Of a DNA stretch of 64,000 bases, positions 15,724 through 24,481 are shown piece by piece (the first letter of the stretch is position 1; each line of letters starts with the position of its first letter). The notes under the pieces are model-generated. The model was not told where the DNA came from, ran no database searches, and saw only the letters and a list, made by a program, of their open reading frames with translations. The stretch comes from Streptomyces achromogenes. GTDB taxonomy: Bacteria > Actinomycetota > Actinomycetes > Streptomycetales > Streptomycetaceae. A program made the position numbers and the translations under genes. The stretch lies in the NCBI RefSeq assembly GCF_030816715.1, contig NZ_JAUSYH010000001.1, forward strand, positions 7,440,001 through 7,504,000. The letters are read 5' to 3'.

Positions 15724-17469
15724 TCAGGACGCGGGGACGTGCTTCGGGGCCCGGAGCCGAAACGCGCTCCGGATCAGCGAGACGCACGCCAGGGCACAGC
15801 ACCACGCGCCCGGCTCCATGAAGGACAGGTCCCCTCGGAGGATGAGCAGGCTGCTCAGCCAGAAGGCGTACAGCGCGGTGGTGAGCGCGGTGATCAGGAG
15901 GTGCAGACGCCGGATCGGACGCGGCACGGCTTCCCAGGGGGAGCGCCGCAGCGCGGCCAGCACCGCGCCGCACGAACCCAGACCCGCCAATGCGACCAGC
16001 GCGAACGGCCACGCGCCGCCGAACGGCCAGATCGTCGCGTACATCCAGTACTGCTGGAACAGGTTCGCGACGACGGTCATGCGGCCGTGGAAGGGCAGGC
16101 ACAGGGCGAGGACCAGGGCCGCTCCGGCGAAGCCGAAGGGCAGGGCGCGCAGGAGTGCCGAGGGCGGCGGGGGCGGCGGGGTCACGTCCGCCGTCGGTGC
16201 GGCGGGCGGCACGGGGCGGGGGACCACGCCTGACGGAACGGCAGGAAGCGGCGGCGCGGTGCCGGCGTTCGCGGGCTGCTCCCGCTGCTTGGGCTGCTTG
16301 GGCCGGGCGGTCGTGCCCGGTGCGGAGCGGGGGGCGGTGGCGGTAGTGGCGGCGGCCGGGTCGGCGGGGAGGGCTGAGCCGGTGGCAGCCGCCGTGGGGT
16401 GGGTCGAGGCCGACGGGGTCGCCTTCGGCCCGAGTCGGGCCGGCGGGGCGGGCGGAGAAGCCGGGGGCGCGACTCGAGGCTTCGGGGTACGGGCCGCAGG
16501 AGACGCGGGCGGCCCCGTCACGCCGGGTTCGGTGACCCCGGGTTCGGCTCCGCCAGGATCGGTGACGCCGGGTCCGGTGAGGGTGGCCGACAGGGCGCGG
16601 GCGACCTGACCGGGCAGCCACGCTGCGGTCTCGGTGACGACTTCGGTGGGTGTGTAACCGCCCACGCCCGCCACTTGGGCCAGCTCCTCGATGAGTTCGC
16701 CCACCGCCGGGCGGTCGGCCGGTTTCTTGGCCAGACAGCGGGCGACGATCTCCAGGCCCGGTCCGGGCAACCGGTCGAGCCGGGGCTCCTCGTAGGCGAT
16801 GCGGAAGTTGAGCGACTGCGCCGAGCCGGTGCCGAAGGGGCCGGTGCCGACGGCCGCGTAGGTCAGCACCGCGCCGAACGCGAACACGTCGGTGGCCGGG
16901 GTGACCGGGTCGCCGGTGAGCTGTTCGGGAGCCATGAAGCCGGGCGTGCCCAGGATCGTCCCGGTGCGGGTGAGCGCCGTGGACTCGGCCGCGACGGAGA
17001 TCCCGAAGTCGACGACCCGGGGCCCGTCGGCGGCGATGAGCACGTTGGACGGCTTCAGGTCCCGGTGGACCAGACCGGCCGCGTGGATGGCCTCGAGGGC
17101 CTCGGCCAGGCCCGCGCCCAGCATGCGCACCGGGCCCACCGGCCAGGGGCCGTGTGCCGCGACGGCCTGGTCCAGGGCCATTCCGGGCACATAGGCGGTG
17201 GCCAGCCACGGGGGTGAACCATCGGGGTCGGCATCGACCAGGGCGGCCGTGTAGAAACCGGTGACCTTGCGGGCGGCCGCCACTTCCTGGGCGAACCTGC
17301 GACGGAACCCAGGGTCCTCGGCCAGTTCGGCCCTGACCACCTTGACCGCGACGAGACGCCCGCTGGGCGAACGCCCGAGGAAGACGCGTCCCATCCCGCC
17401 GGCGCCCAGCAGCGCGGAGATCCGGTACCGGCCCACCTGCCGCGGATCGGTCGGCTTCAGCGCCTCCAT
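15724..17469 (-). CDS. Membrane-anchored Ser/Thr protein kinase (PknB type)
   Basis: About 581 residues. Residues ~14-270 are a Hanks-type kinase: glycine loop G-A-G-G-M-G-R-V, ATP Lys in A-V-K-V-V, catalytic loop H-R-D-L-K-P-S-N, metal site D-F-G-I-S, P+1 region G-T-P-G-F-M-A-P-E. A long Pro/Ala/Thr-rich linker (~280-440) leads to about four membrane segments near the C-terminus. There is no PASTA sensor; the membrane part itself may sense something. ATG 17469 has a GGGGGAG site at good spacing; a GTG three bases earlier is less well placed. Single gene; substrates unknown. The 243 bp upstream show nothing clear. Confidence 0.9.
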   Translation of the reverse strand: MEALKPTDPRQVGRYRISALLGAGGMGRVFLGRSPSGRLVAVKVVRAELAEDPGFRRRFAQEVAAARKVTGFYTAALVDADPDGSPPWLATAYVPGMALDQAVAAHGPWPVGPVRMLGAGLAEALEAIHAAGLVHRDLKPSNVLIAADGPRVVDFGISVAAESTALTRTGTILGTPGFMAPEQLTGDPVTPATDVFAFGAVLTYAAVGTGPFGTGSAQSLNFRIAYEEPRLDRLPGPGLEIVARCLAKKPADRPAVGELIEELAQVAGVGGYTPTEVVTETAAWLPGQVARALSATLTGPGVTDPGGAEPGVTEPGVTGPPASPAARTPKPRVAPPASPPAPPARLGPKATPSASTHPTAAATGSALPADPAAATTATAPRSAPGTTARPKQPKQREQPANAGTAPPLPAVPSGVVPRPVPPAAPTADVTPPPPPPSALLRALPFGFAGAALVLALCLPFHGRMTVVANLFQQYWMYATIWPFGGAWPFALVALAGLGSCGAVLAALRRSPWEAVPRPIRRLHLLITALTTALYAFWLSSLLILRGDLSFMEPGAWCCALACVSLIRSAFRLRAPKHVPAS

Positions 17470-17712
17470 CACGCTCCCCCTGAATCACCCCATGTGCGTG
17501 CGCACCCGCGTCATTACACACCACGCCTGCGACCGCGAGGACACACCGTCGGTGGACCGTTTTCGTGCTGTGGGCTCCGGGTGTCGAGGGCTGTGATGGG
17601 GACGGGGAATCGCGACGCTGTGGTCCGACGGAGAAGTGGTCAAAGCTCGTGCGGACGGTCTGGGCGCGAGGTCGGGCCGGACCGGGGTCCGGCCGCCCTT
17701 GCAGCCCGGGTG

Positions 17713-18105
17713 TCAGCAGTCGCGCAGTTCTGCCGACTGGTTCAGGATCTGGGCTCGGGTGGAGGTGAAGCGGGTGTGCGTTTCGCCGCCGCGGGCTCCC
17801 GGGCGGAAGGCCGCGACGCGGTGGCAGTTCTGGAAGGCCAGGGTGATGTCGAAGTGGCGTTCCAGGCTGCCGCGGATGGCGTCGCTGGCGAGGGCGCGCA
17901 GCAGCTGGCCCCGCTCCTGCTCGGAGGCGGGCGGGGTCTGGTTGTCTGCGAACTCGGTGATACCGGCGTGGAGTTGGGTGGAGAGGTCGGAGACGAGGTT
18001 GTAGGCGTAGGGGAGGGAGGTGCGGATCGTGTCCACGAAGTCCTCCTCGCGGATGGCACCGGCTTCGGCTTCGGCAAGGAGCTCGGGGGAGACGTCGAGA
18101 GACAT
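17713..18105 (-). CDS. Conserved Streptomyces protein (SCO5389-like family)
   Basis: 130 residues, soluble, mostly helical, ending in Cys. Recognisable conserved stretches are E-F-A-D-N-Q-T-P-P and R-A-L-A-S-D-A-I-R-G. It matches in my memory a small Streptomyces family named after SCO5389, with no known activity. It lies 55 bp downstream of the ATPase gene on the same strand, so the two probably form an operon and may work together. Function unknown. Confidence 0.7.
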   Translation of the reverse strand: MSLDVSPELLAEAEAGAIREEDFVDTIRTSLPYAYNLVSDLSTQLHAGITEFADNQTPPASEQERGQLLRALASDAIRGSLERHFDITLAFQNCHRVAAFRPGARGGETHTRFTSTRAQILNQSAELRDC

Positions 18106-18160
18106 GGGGGTCCTGTTCCTTTGGTGGGGGGCAGTGCTGAGGGGCAGTGGTGGGGGGTGG

Positions 18161-19114
18161 TCAGAGGTGGGGTGCCGGGGGCGGGGTGAAGTCCGGGTCC
18201 ACCTGGGCGGCCAGGTCCTGGCCGGTCGCCTCGTTCGCCCAGGAGCGGGCGTTGCGGAGGTGGAAGTGGACGGCGTGGCGGTGGAGGGCCTGCCGGTCCT
18301 TCGGGCGGGCGTCGACCGCGCCGCGCAGGACGTCCAGGGCGTGGCGGTTGACTCCCTCCAACTCGCCTTGTGGGTCGCCGCGTTCGGCCGAGCGGACCCA
18401 GGGGGAGAGGGCGACGTGGGTGAGGAGGTCGTCGCCCACCTCCTCCTTGAGGAAGAGCAGGTCGTCCTCGCCGGTCACCTTGTTGCCGACGACGGCGAGG
18501 GGGATGTCGTACTCGCGGGCGTGGTCGCGGTACTGGCGGTAGACGGAGACGCCCCTGCGGGTGGGTTCGGCCACCAGGAACGTCATGTCGAAGCGGGCGA
18601 ACAGGCCGGAGGCGAAGGCGTCGGCGCCCGCCGTCATGTCCATCACCAGGTACTCACCCGGGCCGTCGAGCAGGTGGCTCAGATAGAGCTCCACCGCGCC
18701 CAGCTTGGAGTGGTAGCAGGCCACCCCCAGGTCGCTCTCGTCGAACGCGCCGGTCACCATCAGCGGCACGCCGCCGACCCGTTGTACGTGACGGGTGTGC
18801 AGCTCGTCGTCGCCCAGCAGGCGCAGCAGCCGTGAACCGCGGCCCGGCGGGGTCGTCTTGACCATCGCCTCGCGGGAGGCGATCCGCGGGTTGTCGCCGC
18901 GCAGCAGGTCCTTGATGTCACCCAGGTGCGCGGCCAGCGGCGGGGCCGTGAACGGCGGTGCGCCGGCCGTGGGGTCCAGGGCCTCGGACAGGTGCTGGTT
19001 GATGTCGCCGTCCACGGCCAGCACCGGTGCACCGGACCGCGCCAACCGGCGGGCGAACAGGGCCGACAGGGTCGTCTTGCCGCTGCCGCCCTTCCCCACG
19101 AATGCGACGCGCAT
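18161..19114 (-). CDS. CooC/ParA-like (MinD superfamily) ATPase
   Basis: 317 residues from ATG 19114 (AGGCGG site). The N-terminus is the deviant Walker A motif V-G-K-G-G-S-G-K-T-T, followed by L-A-V-D-G-D-I-N and M-D-M-T-A-G-A-D (switch regions). These are features of the SIMIBI class that includes CooC nickel-insertion ATPases and ParA. No DNA-binding partner is adjacent, so a plasmid-type partition role is unlikely. It heads the operon with the SCO5389-like gene and is divergent from a transport cluster across a Zur-like box. A metal-handling role is possible but unproven. Confidence 0.75.
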   Translation of the reverse strand: MRVAFVGKGGSGKTTLSALFARRLARSGAPVLAVDGDINQHLSEALDPTAGAPPFTAPPLAAHLGDIKDLLRGDNPRIASREAMVKTTPPGRGSRLLRLLGDDELHTRHVQRVGGVPLMVTGAFDESDLGVACYHSKLGAVELYLSHLLDGPGEYLVMDMTAGADAFASGLFARFDMTFLVAEPTRRGVSVYRQYRDHAREYDIPLAVVGNKVTGEDDLLFLKEEVGDDLLTHVALSPWVRSAERGDPQGELEGVNRHALDVLRGAVDARPKDRQALHRHAVHFHLRNARSWANEATGQDLAAQVDPDFTPPPAPHL

Positions 19115-19126
19115 CACACCGCCTTG

Positions 19127-19154
19127 TTGAAAATGAATGTCATGTGGCTAGATT
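19127..19154. promoter_or_regulatory. Zur-like box overlapping divergent promoters
   Basis: TGAAAATGAATGTCA (19128-19142) matches 13 of 15 positions of the actinobacterial Zur consensus TGAAAATGATTTTCA as I recall it. It overlaps a plausible promoter TTGAAA-16-TAGATT (19127-19132, 19149-19154) reading into the GNAT/transport operon. Binding would also cover the upstream region of the divergent ATPase gene. Zinc-responsive control of one or both operons is the inference. Confidence 0.55.
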
Positions 19155-19205
19155 TAGGGGTGCCCCGTGATCTCTGTCAAATCCACGTCCGGGAGCGGTG
19201 ACGCC

Positions 19206-19844
19206 ATGATCACCCTCGCTCCGCTTACTGCATATGATGTGCAAGTGCGTGACTACTGCATAAGGCCTGCGGGCCCCGAGGACCTGGACGGCGCCCGGGC
19301 CGTCATGCTGGACACCGTCTACCGGGAGTTCGGCAGCGGTTACGTGCCCCGCTGGCACCGCGACATCATCGATCCCGCCGCCGCCTACCTCGCCCCCGAC
19401 CGCCACACCCTGCTGGTCGCGACCGACGGCGGGAACGGCGGCGACGGGGGCGGCGGCGAGGTCGTCGCCACCGCCGCGCTCGACTCCCGCGGCCCCGCGC
19501 ATCCGCCGAACCCCCGGCACCTCGCCGAGCGCTACCCCTGCGGCACGACCGCCCAGTTGCGCCGCGTCTACGTCCGTCCCGAGCACCGTCGGCGCGGTCT
19601 CGCCCGACGGCTCGTCGCCGAACTGCTCGCCTTCGCGGTCGCCGACGGCGGGTACCGCTCCGTCTATCTGCACACCGACCCCGCCGTCGAAGGCGCCGAG
19701 GCGTTCTGGCGGTCGCTCGCCACCGTCGTGCACGACGAACGGAAGGAGGCGGACGGCGGCCAGGGCATCGTGCACTTCGACGTCCCCTTCGACGCCCTCC
19801 TCCCCGCCTACCTCTCCCCCCGTCCCCGCACCCCAGGCCGGTAA
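19206..19844 (+). CDS. GNAT-family N-acetyltransferase
   Basis: 212 residues from ATG 19206 (GGGAG 10 nt upstream). Alternatives are GTG 19167, close to the predicted +1, and GTG 19245, which lies 6 nt after a TATGAT hexamer and could be leaderless. The acetyl-CoA motif is R-R-V-Y-V-R-P-E-H-R-R-R-G-L-A, followed by a typical GNAT C-terminus. A Gly/Asp-rich insertion sits mid-protein. It is first in an operon with a family-5 binding protein, permease and MFS exporter, so it may modify a transported metal chelator or peptide. Substrate unknown. Confidence 0.8.
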   Translation: MITLAPLTAYDVQVRDYCIRPAGPEDLDGARAVMLDTVYREFGSGYVPRWHRDIIDPAAAYLAPDRHTLLVATDGGNGGDGGGGEVVATAALDSRGPAHPPNPRHLAERYPCGTTAQLRRVYVRPEHRRRGLARRLVAELLAFAVADGGYRSVYLHTDPAVEGAEAFWRSLATVVHDERKEADGGQGIVHFDVPFDALLPAYLSPRPRTPGR

Positions 19845-19848
19845 CCTC

Positions 19849-21381
19849 ATGCGCTTCGCTCCGCTCGCCCCTTACTCACCCCGCCCCCGCCGCCCCCGGC
19901 TCCTCGCCGCCCTCTGCCTCGCCCCGCTGCTCACCGGCTGTTTCGCCGCCTCCGGCGACGACGGCGACGGCGAGGGGTCCGCCGCCGGGGACGGCGCCCG
20001 GCTGCGCGTCGCCCTCGCCTTCCCGCCCGCCGAGCACCTCTCCCCGTACGGCGCCGACGCGACGATCCTCAGCCGGCTCGGCGTCACCGAGGGGCTGACC
20101 GCCCTCGACGCCAACGGTGCCGCCGCCCCCGCGCTCGCCGCGTCCTGGCGCCGCGAGGACGACCGCACCTGGCTGTTCACCCTGCGCGAGTCCGTCTTCC
20201 AGGACGGCACGGACGTCACCCCCGCCGCCGTCGCCGCGTCCCTCACCCGGGCCACCCTCGCCAGGCCGGCCCCGGCCGCCCTCACCGGCGTCACCCTCAC
20301 GGTGAAGGCGGAAGGCGGCACGGGCGTGCGCGTCACGACCGCGCGGCCCGACCCCGTCCTGCCCCTGCGGCTGTCCAGCGCCTCCCTCGCCGTCCTCTCC
20401 CCGAAGGCGTACGCGAAGAAGGGCGCCGTCGACCCCGCCGGCACCGCCACCGGCCCCTTCGAACTCACCGACGTGAACGGCGCCACCGCCGCGGTCCTCG
20501 ACCGCTTCGACGACTACTGGGGCGGCCGCGCCCAGGCCCCGGGCATCGACGTGCGGTTCATCGCCGACGGCGGCGCCCGCGCCAACGCCGTGCGCACCGG
20601 CCAGGTCGACATCGCCGAGTCGATACCCGTGGCGCAGGCCGCCGGCCTCGACGCGGACACCCGACGCGAGACCGCCACGACCCGCACCGCCAGCCTGCAC
20701 CTCAACACCAGGTCGGGCGTCTTCAAGAACCCGGCACTGCGCGCCGCCGCCCGGGCGGCCGTCGACACCGCCGCCCTCGCCGAGGGCGTCTACGAAGGAC
20801 ACGCCGACGCCGGCGCCGGCATCTACGGCCCCGCCGTCACCTGGGCCGCGAGCAAGCGCGTCCAGCCCACCGGACGAGCCGAGCCCGCCACCCCCGGCGG
20901 AGCCCCCCTCACCCTCGCCACCTATGACAACCGTCCCGAACTCCCCGAAGTCGCCCAGGTGTTGAAGCAGCAGCTGGAGAAGGCCGGTTTCACGGTGAAG
21001 CTGGAGGTGCGCGAGTACTCCCGGCTGGAGACCGACGCGCTCGCCGGGAAGTTCGACGCCGTCGTCGGGGCCCGCAACAGCCTCCTGGACACCGGCGACC
21101 CGGTGTCGCTCCTGGCGAGCGACTTCACCTGCGCCGGCGGCTACAACCTCGCCCTGCTCTGCGACAAGAGGGTCGACCGGGCCGTCGCCGCGGCACAGGC
21201 GGTTGAAGGACCCGGCGAACGCCAGGACGCCGCCATGGCCGCCGAGGCCGCGGTGCTCGGCACCGACGCCGTCGTCCCGCTCGTCCACCAGCGCATCGTC
21301 ACCGGCGTGGACGACGACGTCAGGGGTGTGCTCCTCGACCCCTACGAGCGCGCCCTCGTCGGCGCCGGGACCCGGCGCTGA
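19849..21381 (+). CDS. Family-5 extracellular binding lipoprotein (peptide/nickel/metallophore type)
   Basis: 510 residues. The signal peptide ends at lipobox L-T-G-C, then an Asp/Gly tether. The mature protein is a DppA/NikA-type binding domain with L-S-P-Y-G and the W-R-R-E-D-D-R-T-W-L-F-T-L-R stretch seen in this family. It starts 4 nt after the GNAT stop. Such proteins bind peptides, opine metallophores or nickel chelates. The Zur-like box upstream favours a metal complex, but no residue I can see fixes the ligand. Confidence 0.85.
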   Translation: MRFAPLAPYSPRPRRPRLLAALCLAPLLTGCFAASGDDGDGEGSAAGDGARLRVALAFPPAEHLSPYGADATILSRLGVTEGLTALDANGAAAPALAASWRREDDRTWLFTLRESVFQDGTDVTPAAVAASLTRATLARPAPAALTGVTLTVKAEGGTGVRVTTARPDPVLPLRLSSASLAVLSPKAYAKKGAVDPAGTATGPFELTDVNGATAAVLDRFDDYWGGRAQAPGIDVRFIADGGARANAVRTGQVDIAESIPVAQAAGLDADTRRETATTRTASLHLNTRSGVFKNPALRAAARAAVDTAALAEGVYEGHADAGAGIYGPAVTWAASKRVQPTGRAEPATPGGAPLTLATYDNRPELPEVAQVLKQQLEKAGFTVKLEVREYSRLETDALAGKFDAVVGARNSLLDTGDPVSLLASDFTCAGGYNLALLCDKRVDRAVAAAQAVEGPGERQDAAMAAEAAVLGTDAVVPLVHQRIVTGVDDDVRGVLLDPYERALVGAGTRR

Positions 21382-21385
21382 CGGC

Positions 21386-23185
21386 ATGAGAAGCAAGGCG
21401 GGCACGCTGCTCTGGCGTGCCGTACTGGCCGCGCTGCTGGTGTGCGGGACCGGGCTGCTGCCGTGGATCTCGCACACCGACCCGGCGCTCACCGTGCTCA
21501 AGGCGCAGTCCGCCGACCGGGACGCCACCCCGCAGGCGCTCGCCGACGTCCGCGCCCGACTCGGCCTGGACGACGGCCCACTGGACCTGCTCGGGCAGTG
21601 GCTGGCGGGCCTGCCGCGCGGCGACGCCGGACGGTCCTGGATCTCCGGCGCCGAGGTGATGCCCGACGTCCTCGCCGCCCTGGGCGCGTCCCTGCTGCTG
21701 GTGACGGTGGCCCTGGCCGTCGCGCTGGTCACCGCCGTCGGCGTGTGCGCCCGCACCCTGCGCCTCGGCGCGCGACGGCTCCTCGACGGCCGGCCCGCAG
21801 GCGGCACCGGATCCGCCGTGCTCGCCGCGCTGCCGGAGTTCCTCATCGCCTCCGTCCTCGCCACGGTGGTCGGCGTGCAACTGGGGTGGCTGCCCGCCCT
21901 CGGCTGGTACGGACCGCAGTGGACCGTGCTGCCCGCGCTCGCCCTCGGCCTGCCCGCCGGGGCCGTCCTCGGCCGGCTCCTCGACGACCAGCTGCCCGCC
22001 GCCTTCGCCGAGCCCTGGGCGCTCGCCGCGGCCGCCCGGGGACTGGCCGGTCCGAGCATCGCCCGCAAGGCGCTGCGCCGCTGCGTGCCCGCGCTGCTGC
22101 CCAACCTGGGGCTGTTCCTGGTGGGACTGACCGGCGGATCCGTCGCCGTGGAGCAGATCTTCGACATCCCCGGCCTCGGCCGGACGACCCTCCAAGCGGC
22201 GATCGCCCAGGACCTCCCCGTCCTCCAGGCGGGCGTCCTCGTGCTCGTCGCGCTCGCGGCCGTCACCGCCGCCGTGGTCCGGCTCGCCGCCCGGCGACTC
22301 ATCGGGCCCGCCCTGCGCGACGGGGCCCTGCGCACCCTGCACCGGCCGGCGCCGCCCGCCCGCCGGCTCCCTCCGCTCACCCTCGGCGTCGCGCTGCTCG
22401 CCGTCGTCCTGGCCGGTCTGCCCCGCGACCCGCTCGCCCTCGACACCGACGCCCGCCTCCAAGCCCCCTCCGCGGCCCACCCGTTCGGCGCCGACGCACT
22501 GGGTCGCGACGTCCTCGCCCGGGTAGCGCACGGCGCCCTCGACACCCTCGCGCTCGCCCTCGCGGTCAGTGCGATCGCACTGACCGTCGGCCTCCTGCTC
22601 GGACTGCTGCCCCGGCTGTCCGGGCCGCTCGTCGACACGGTGAACGCCGTCCCGCCCGTCCTCGCCGCGCTCCTGGTCGCCGCCGTCCGGGGCGGCGGAG
22701 CCTGGACGCCCGTCCTCGCCGTGGCCGTCGTCGCCTGGGCGCCGCTCGCCGCGCACACCTCCGCGCTGCTGCGCGAGGAGCGGGCGACCCTCCACCTCAC
22801 CGCCACCCGGGCCCTCGGCGCCGGACCCTGGCGGCTGCTCACCGGCGAACTCCTGCCCGCCGTCCTGCCGCCGGTCGCCCGCCACGCCCTCCTGCGCCTG
22901 CCCGGCATCGCCCTCGCCCTGGCCTCCCTCGGCTTCCTCGGCCTCGGCGCGCAGCCGCCGTCCCCCGAATGGGGCCTGCTGCTCGCCGAGAACCAGCCCT
23001 ACGCCGAACGCGCCCCCTGGGCCGTCCTCGCCCCCGCCGCCGTCCTCGCCCTGCTGGGCGCCCTGGCGGTGACGGCGGCCGGACTGCGGCCCGGCCCGCG
23101 ACGGCGTCGTGCGGCAGAAGCGGACTCCCGCCCGCACTCCGGTGAACATCCCTCGTCACGAACCGAGTTGGTGGGGGCGGCGTGA
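21386..23185 (+). CDS. Fused DppB-DppC-type ABC permease
   Basis: 599 residues from ATG 21386, four bases after the previous stop. Two permease modules are joined: an N-terminal DppB-like half (about 1-305) and a C-terminal DppC-like half (about 330-575). Each has several membrane segments and an ATPase-docking loop (S-I-A-R-K-A-L-R-R region and L-G-A-G-P-W-R-L-L-T-G-E-L-L-P). Normally these are two genes. No ATPase gene follows; the next gene is an MFS exporter. The importer must borrow an ATPase from elsewhere, or the operon has lost it. Confidence 0.85.
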   Translation: MRSKAGTLLWRAVLAALLVCGTGLLPWISHTDPALTVLKAQSADRDATPQALADVRARLGLDDGPLDLLGQWLAGLPRGDAGRSWISGAEVMPDVLAALGASLLLVTVALAVALVTAVGVCARTLRLGARRLLDGRPAGGTGSAVLAALPEFLIASVLATVVGVQLGWLPALGWYGPQWTVLPALALGLPAGAVLGRLLDDQLPAAFAEPWALAAAARGLAGPSIARKALRRCVPALLPNLGLFLVGLTGGSVAVEQIFDIPGLGRTTLQAAIAQDLPVLQAGVLVLVALAAVTAAVVRLAARRLIGPALRDGALRTLHRPAPPARRLPPLTLGVALLAVVLAGLPRDPLALDTDARLQAPSAAHPFGADALGRDVLARVAHGALDTLALALAVSAIALTVGLLLGLLPRLSGPLVDTVNAVPPVLAALLVAAVRGGGAWTPVLAVAVVAWAPLAAHTSALLREERATLHLTATRALGAGPWRLLTGELLPAVLPPVARHALLRLPGIALALASLGFLGLGAQPPSPEWGLLLAENQPYAERAPWAVLAPAAVLALLGALAVTAAGLRPGPRRRRAAEADSRPHSGEHPSSRTELVGAA

Positions 23186-24411
23186 CGGCGGTGCGACAGC
23201 GCGCGCTGCGCCGGACGAAGGAAAGGACCCGACTCCCTTCCCTGCTCAAGCTGCTGATCAGCACTCAGTTCGCCTTCAACGTGGGCTTCTTCGCCGTCCT
23301 TCCCTTTCTCGCCGAGCATCTGGGCGACGCGGTGGGCATGGCCGGCTGGCTGGTCGGGTTCGTGCTGGGCCTGCGGACGTTCAGCCAGCAGGGGCTGTTC
23401 GTGGTCGGCGGGGCGCTCGCCGACCGCCACGGCGTACGGCCCGTCGTCCTCGCCGGGTGCGCGCTGCGCGTCGCCGGCTTCGCCTGGCTCGGTTACGCGG
23501 AACAGACCTGGACGGTCGTCGCGGCGGTGCTCCTCACCGGGTTCGCGGCCGCGCTGTTCTCGCCCGCCGTCGAGTCCGAGGCCGCGCGACAGGCCGTCCT
23601 GCACGAGGAGGCCGGCGGCGGGTCGCGGACCCGCGTGCTGGCCCTGTTCACGGTCGCCGGGCAGGCCGGGGCGTTCGTCGGGCCGCTGCTCGGCGCGCTG
23701 CTCCTCGAGGCCGACTTCCGCACGGTGTGCCTGGCCGGCGCCGGGGTCTTCGTGCTCGTCCTCGCCGGTCACGCCCGGCTGCTGCCGCGGCACCTCCCGG
23801 GACGCACCCGCGTCCGCGTGCGCGGCGGCACGGGCCCGCTGCTGCGCAACCGCCGCTTCCTCGCCCTGTGCTGCGCGTACGGCGCCTACCTCCTCGCCTA
23901 CAACCAGCTGTACCTCGCCCTGCCCGCCGAGGTGGAGCGGGCGTCCGGTTCGCAGGCGCCGCTGGCCTGGCTGTTCGCACTGTCCTCGCTGCTGGTGGTG
24001 ACCGCGCAGCTGCCGGTGACCCGGTGGGCGGGGGAGCGGATCGGCCTGCGCCGCTCGATGGCCGCCGGACTGGTGCTGATCGCCGCCGGGTTCGCCGTCG
24101 TGGCCGCCGCGCTGCCCGCCGGCCGGACCGGCACGGCCGGGCTGGTGCCGGCGGCCGGGTTCGTCGTGCTGCTCACCCTCGGCCAGATGCTCGTCGCGCC
24201 CGCCGCCCGGGCCTGGGTGCCCGACCTCGCCGAGGAGGGCCGGCTCGGTCTGTACACCGGGGCGCTGTCCTCCGTCTCCGGGCTGATCGTGCTGCTCGGC
24301 AGCGCGGGCACCGGCGCCCTCCTCGACACCGGACTGCCGCCGGCGGTCCCCTGGCTGGTGCTCGCCGCGGTGCCGGCCACCGCCGTCGTGCTGCTGCCGC
24401 GCCACGGGTGA
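23182..24411 (+). CDS. MFS transporter
   Basis: 409 residues with about 12 membrane segments and the A-D-R-H-G-V-R-P loop 2-3 signature of major facilitators of the MdtH/drug-export kind. It starts at GTG 23182, overlapping the permease stop by 4 nt (GTGA), so it belongs to the same operon. An exporter next to an importer and an acetyltransferase recalls metallophore systems that secrete a chelator and recover it. A 14-bp direct repeat spans its stop codon (24406-24419 and 24425-24438). Confidence 0.85.
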   Translation: MTAVRQRALRRTKERTRLPSLLKLLISTQFAFNVGFFAVLPFLAEHLGDAVGMAGWLVGFVLGLRTFSQQGLFVVGGALADRHGVRPVVLAGCALRVAGFAWLGYAEQTWTVVAAVLLTGFAAALFSPAVESEAARQAVLHEEAGGGSRTRVLALFTVAGQAGAFVGPLLGALLLEADFRTVCLAGAGVFVLVLAGHARLLPRHLPGRTRVRVRGGTGPLLRNRRFLALCCAYGAYLLAYNQLYLALPAEVERASGSQAPLAWLFALSSLLVVTAQLPVTRWAGERIGLRRSMAAGLVLIAAGFAVVAAALPAGRTGTAGLVPAAGFVVLLTLGQMLVAPAARAWVPDLAEEGRLGLYTGALSSVSGLIVLLGSAGTGALLDTGLPPAVPWLVLAAVPATAVVLLPRHG

Positions 24412-24481
24412 ACGCGCGGACCGCGGGTGAACGCGCGGGCCGTGGCCGACGTACCAGGTGGACGTGGCAGGATCCCCCACG

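Noticed and set aside
15724..19114. A conservon-type signalling operon (kinase, small protein and ATPase together)
   Set aside because: The kinase is separated from the other two by a gap, there is no roadblock or GTPase gene, and the ATPase is of the CooC/ParA class.
19876..22908. A 1010-codon minus-strand frame opposite the binding protein and permease
   Set aside because: Low-complexity Arg/Ala/Ser/Gly composition and opposite to genes with signal peptide, lipobox and membrane segments.
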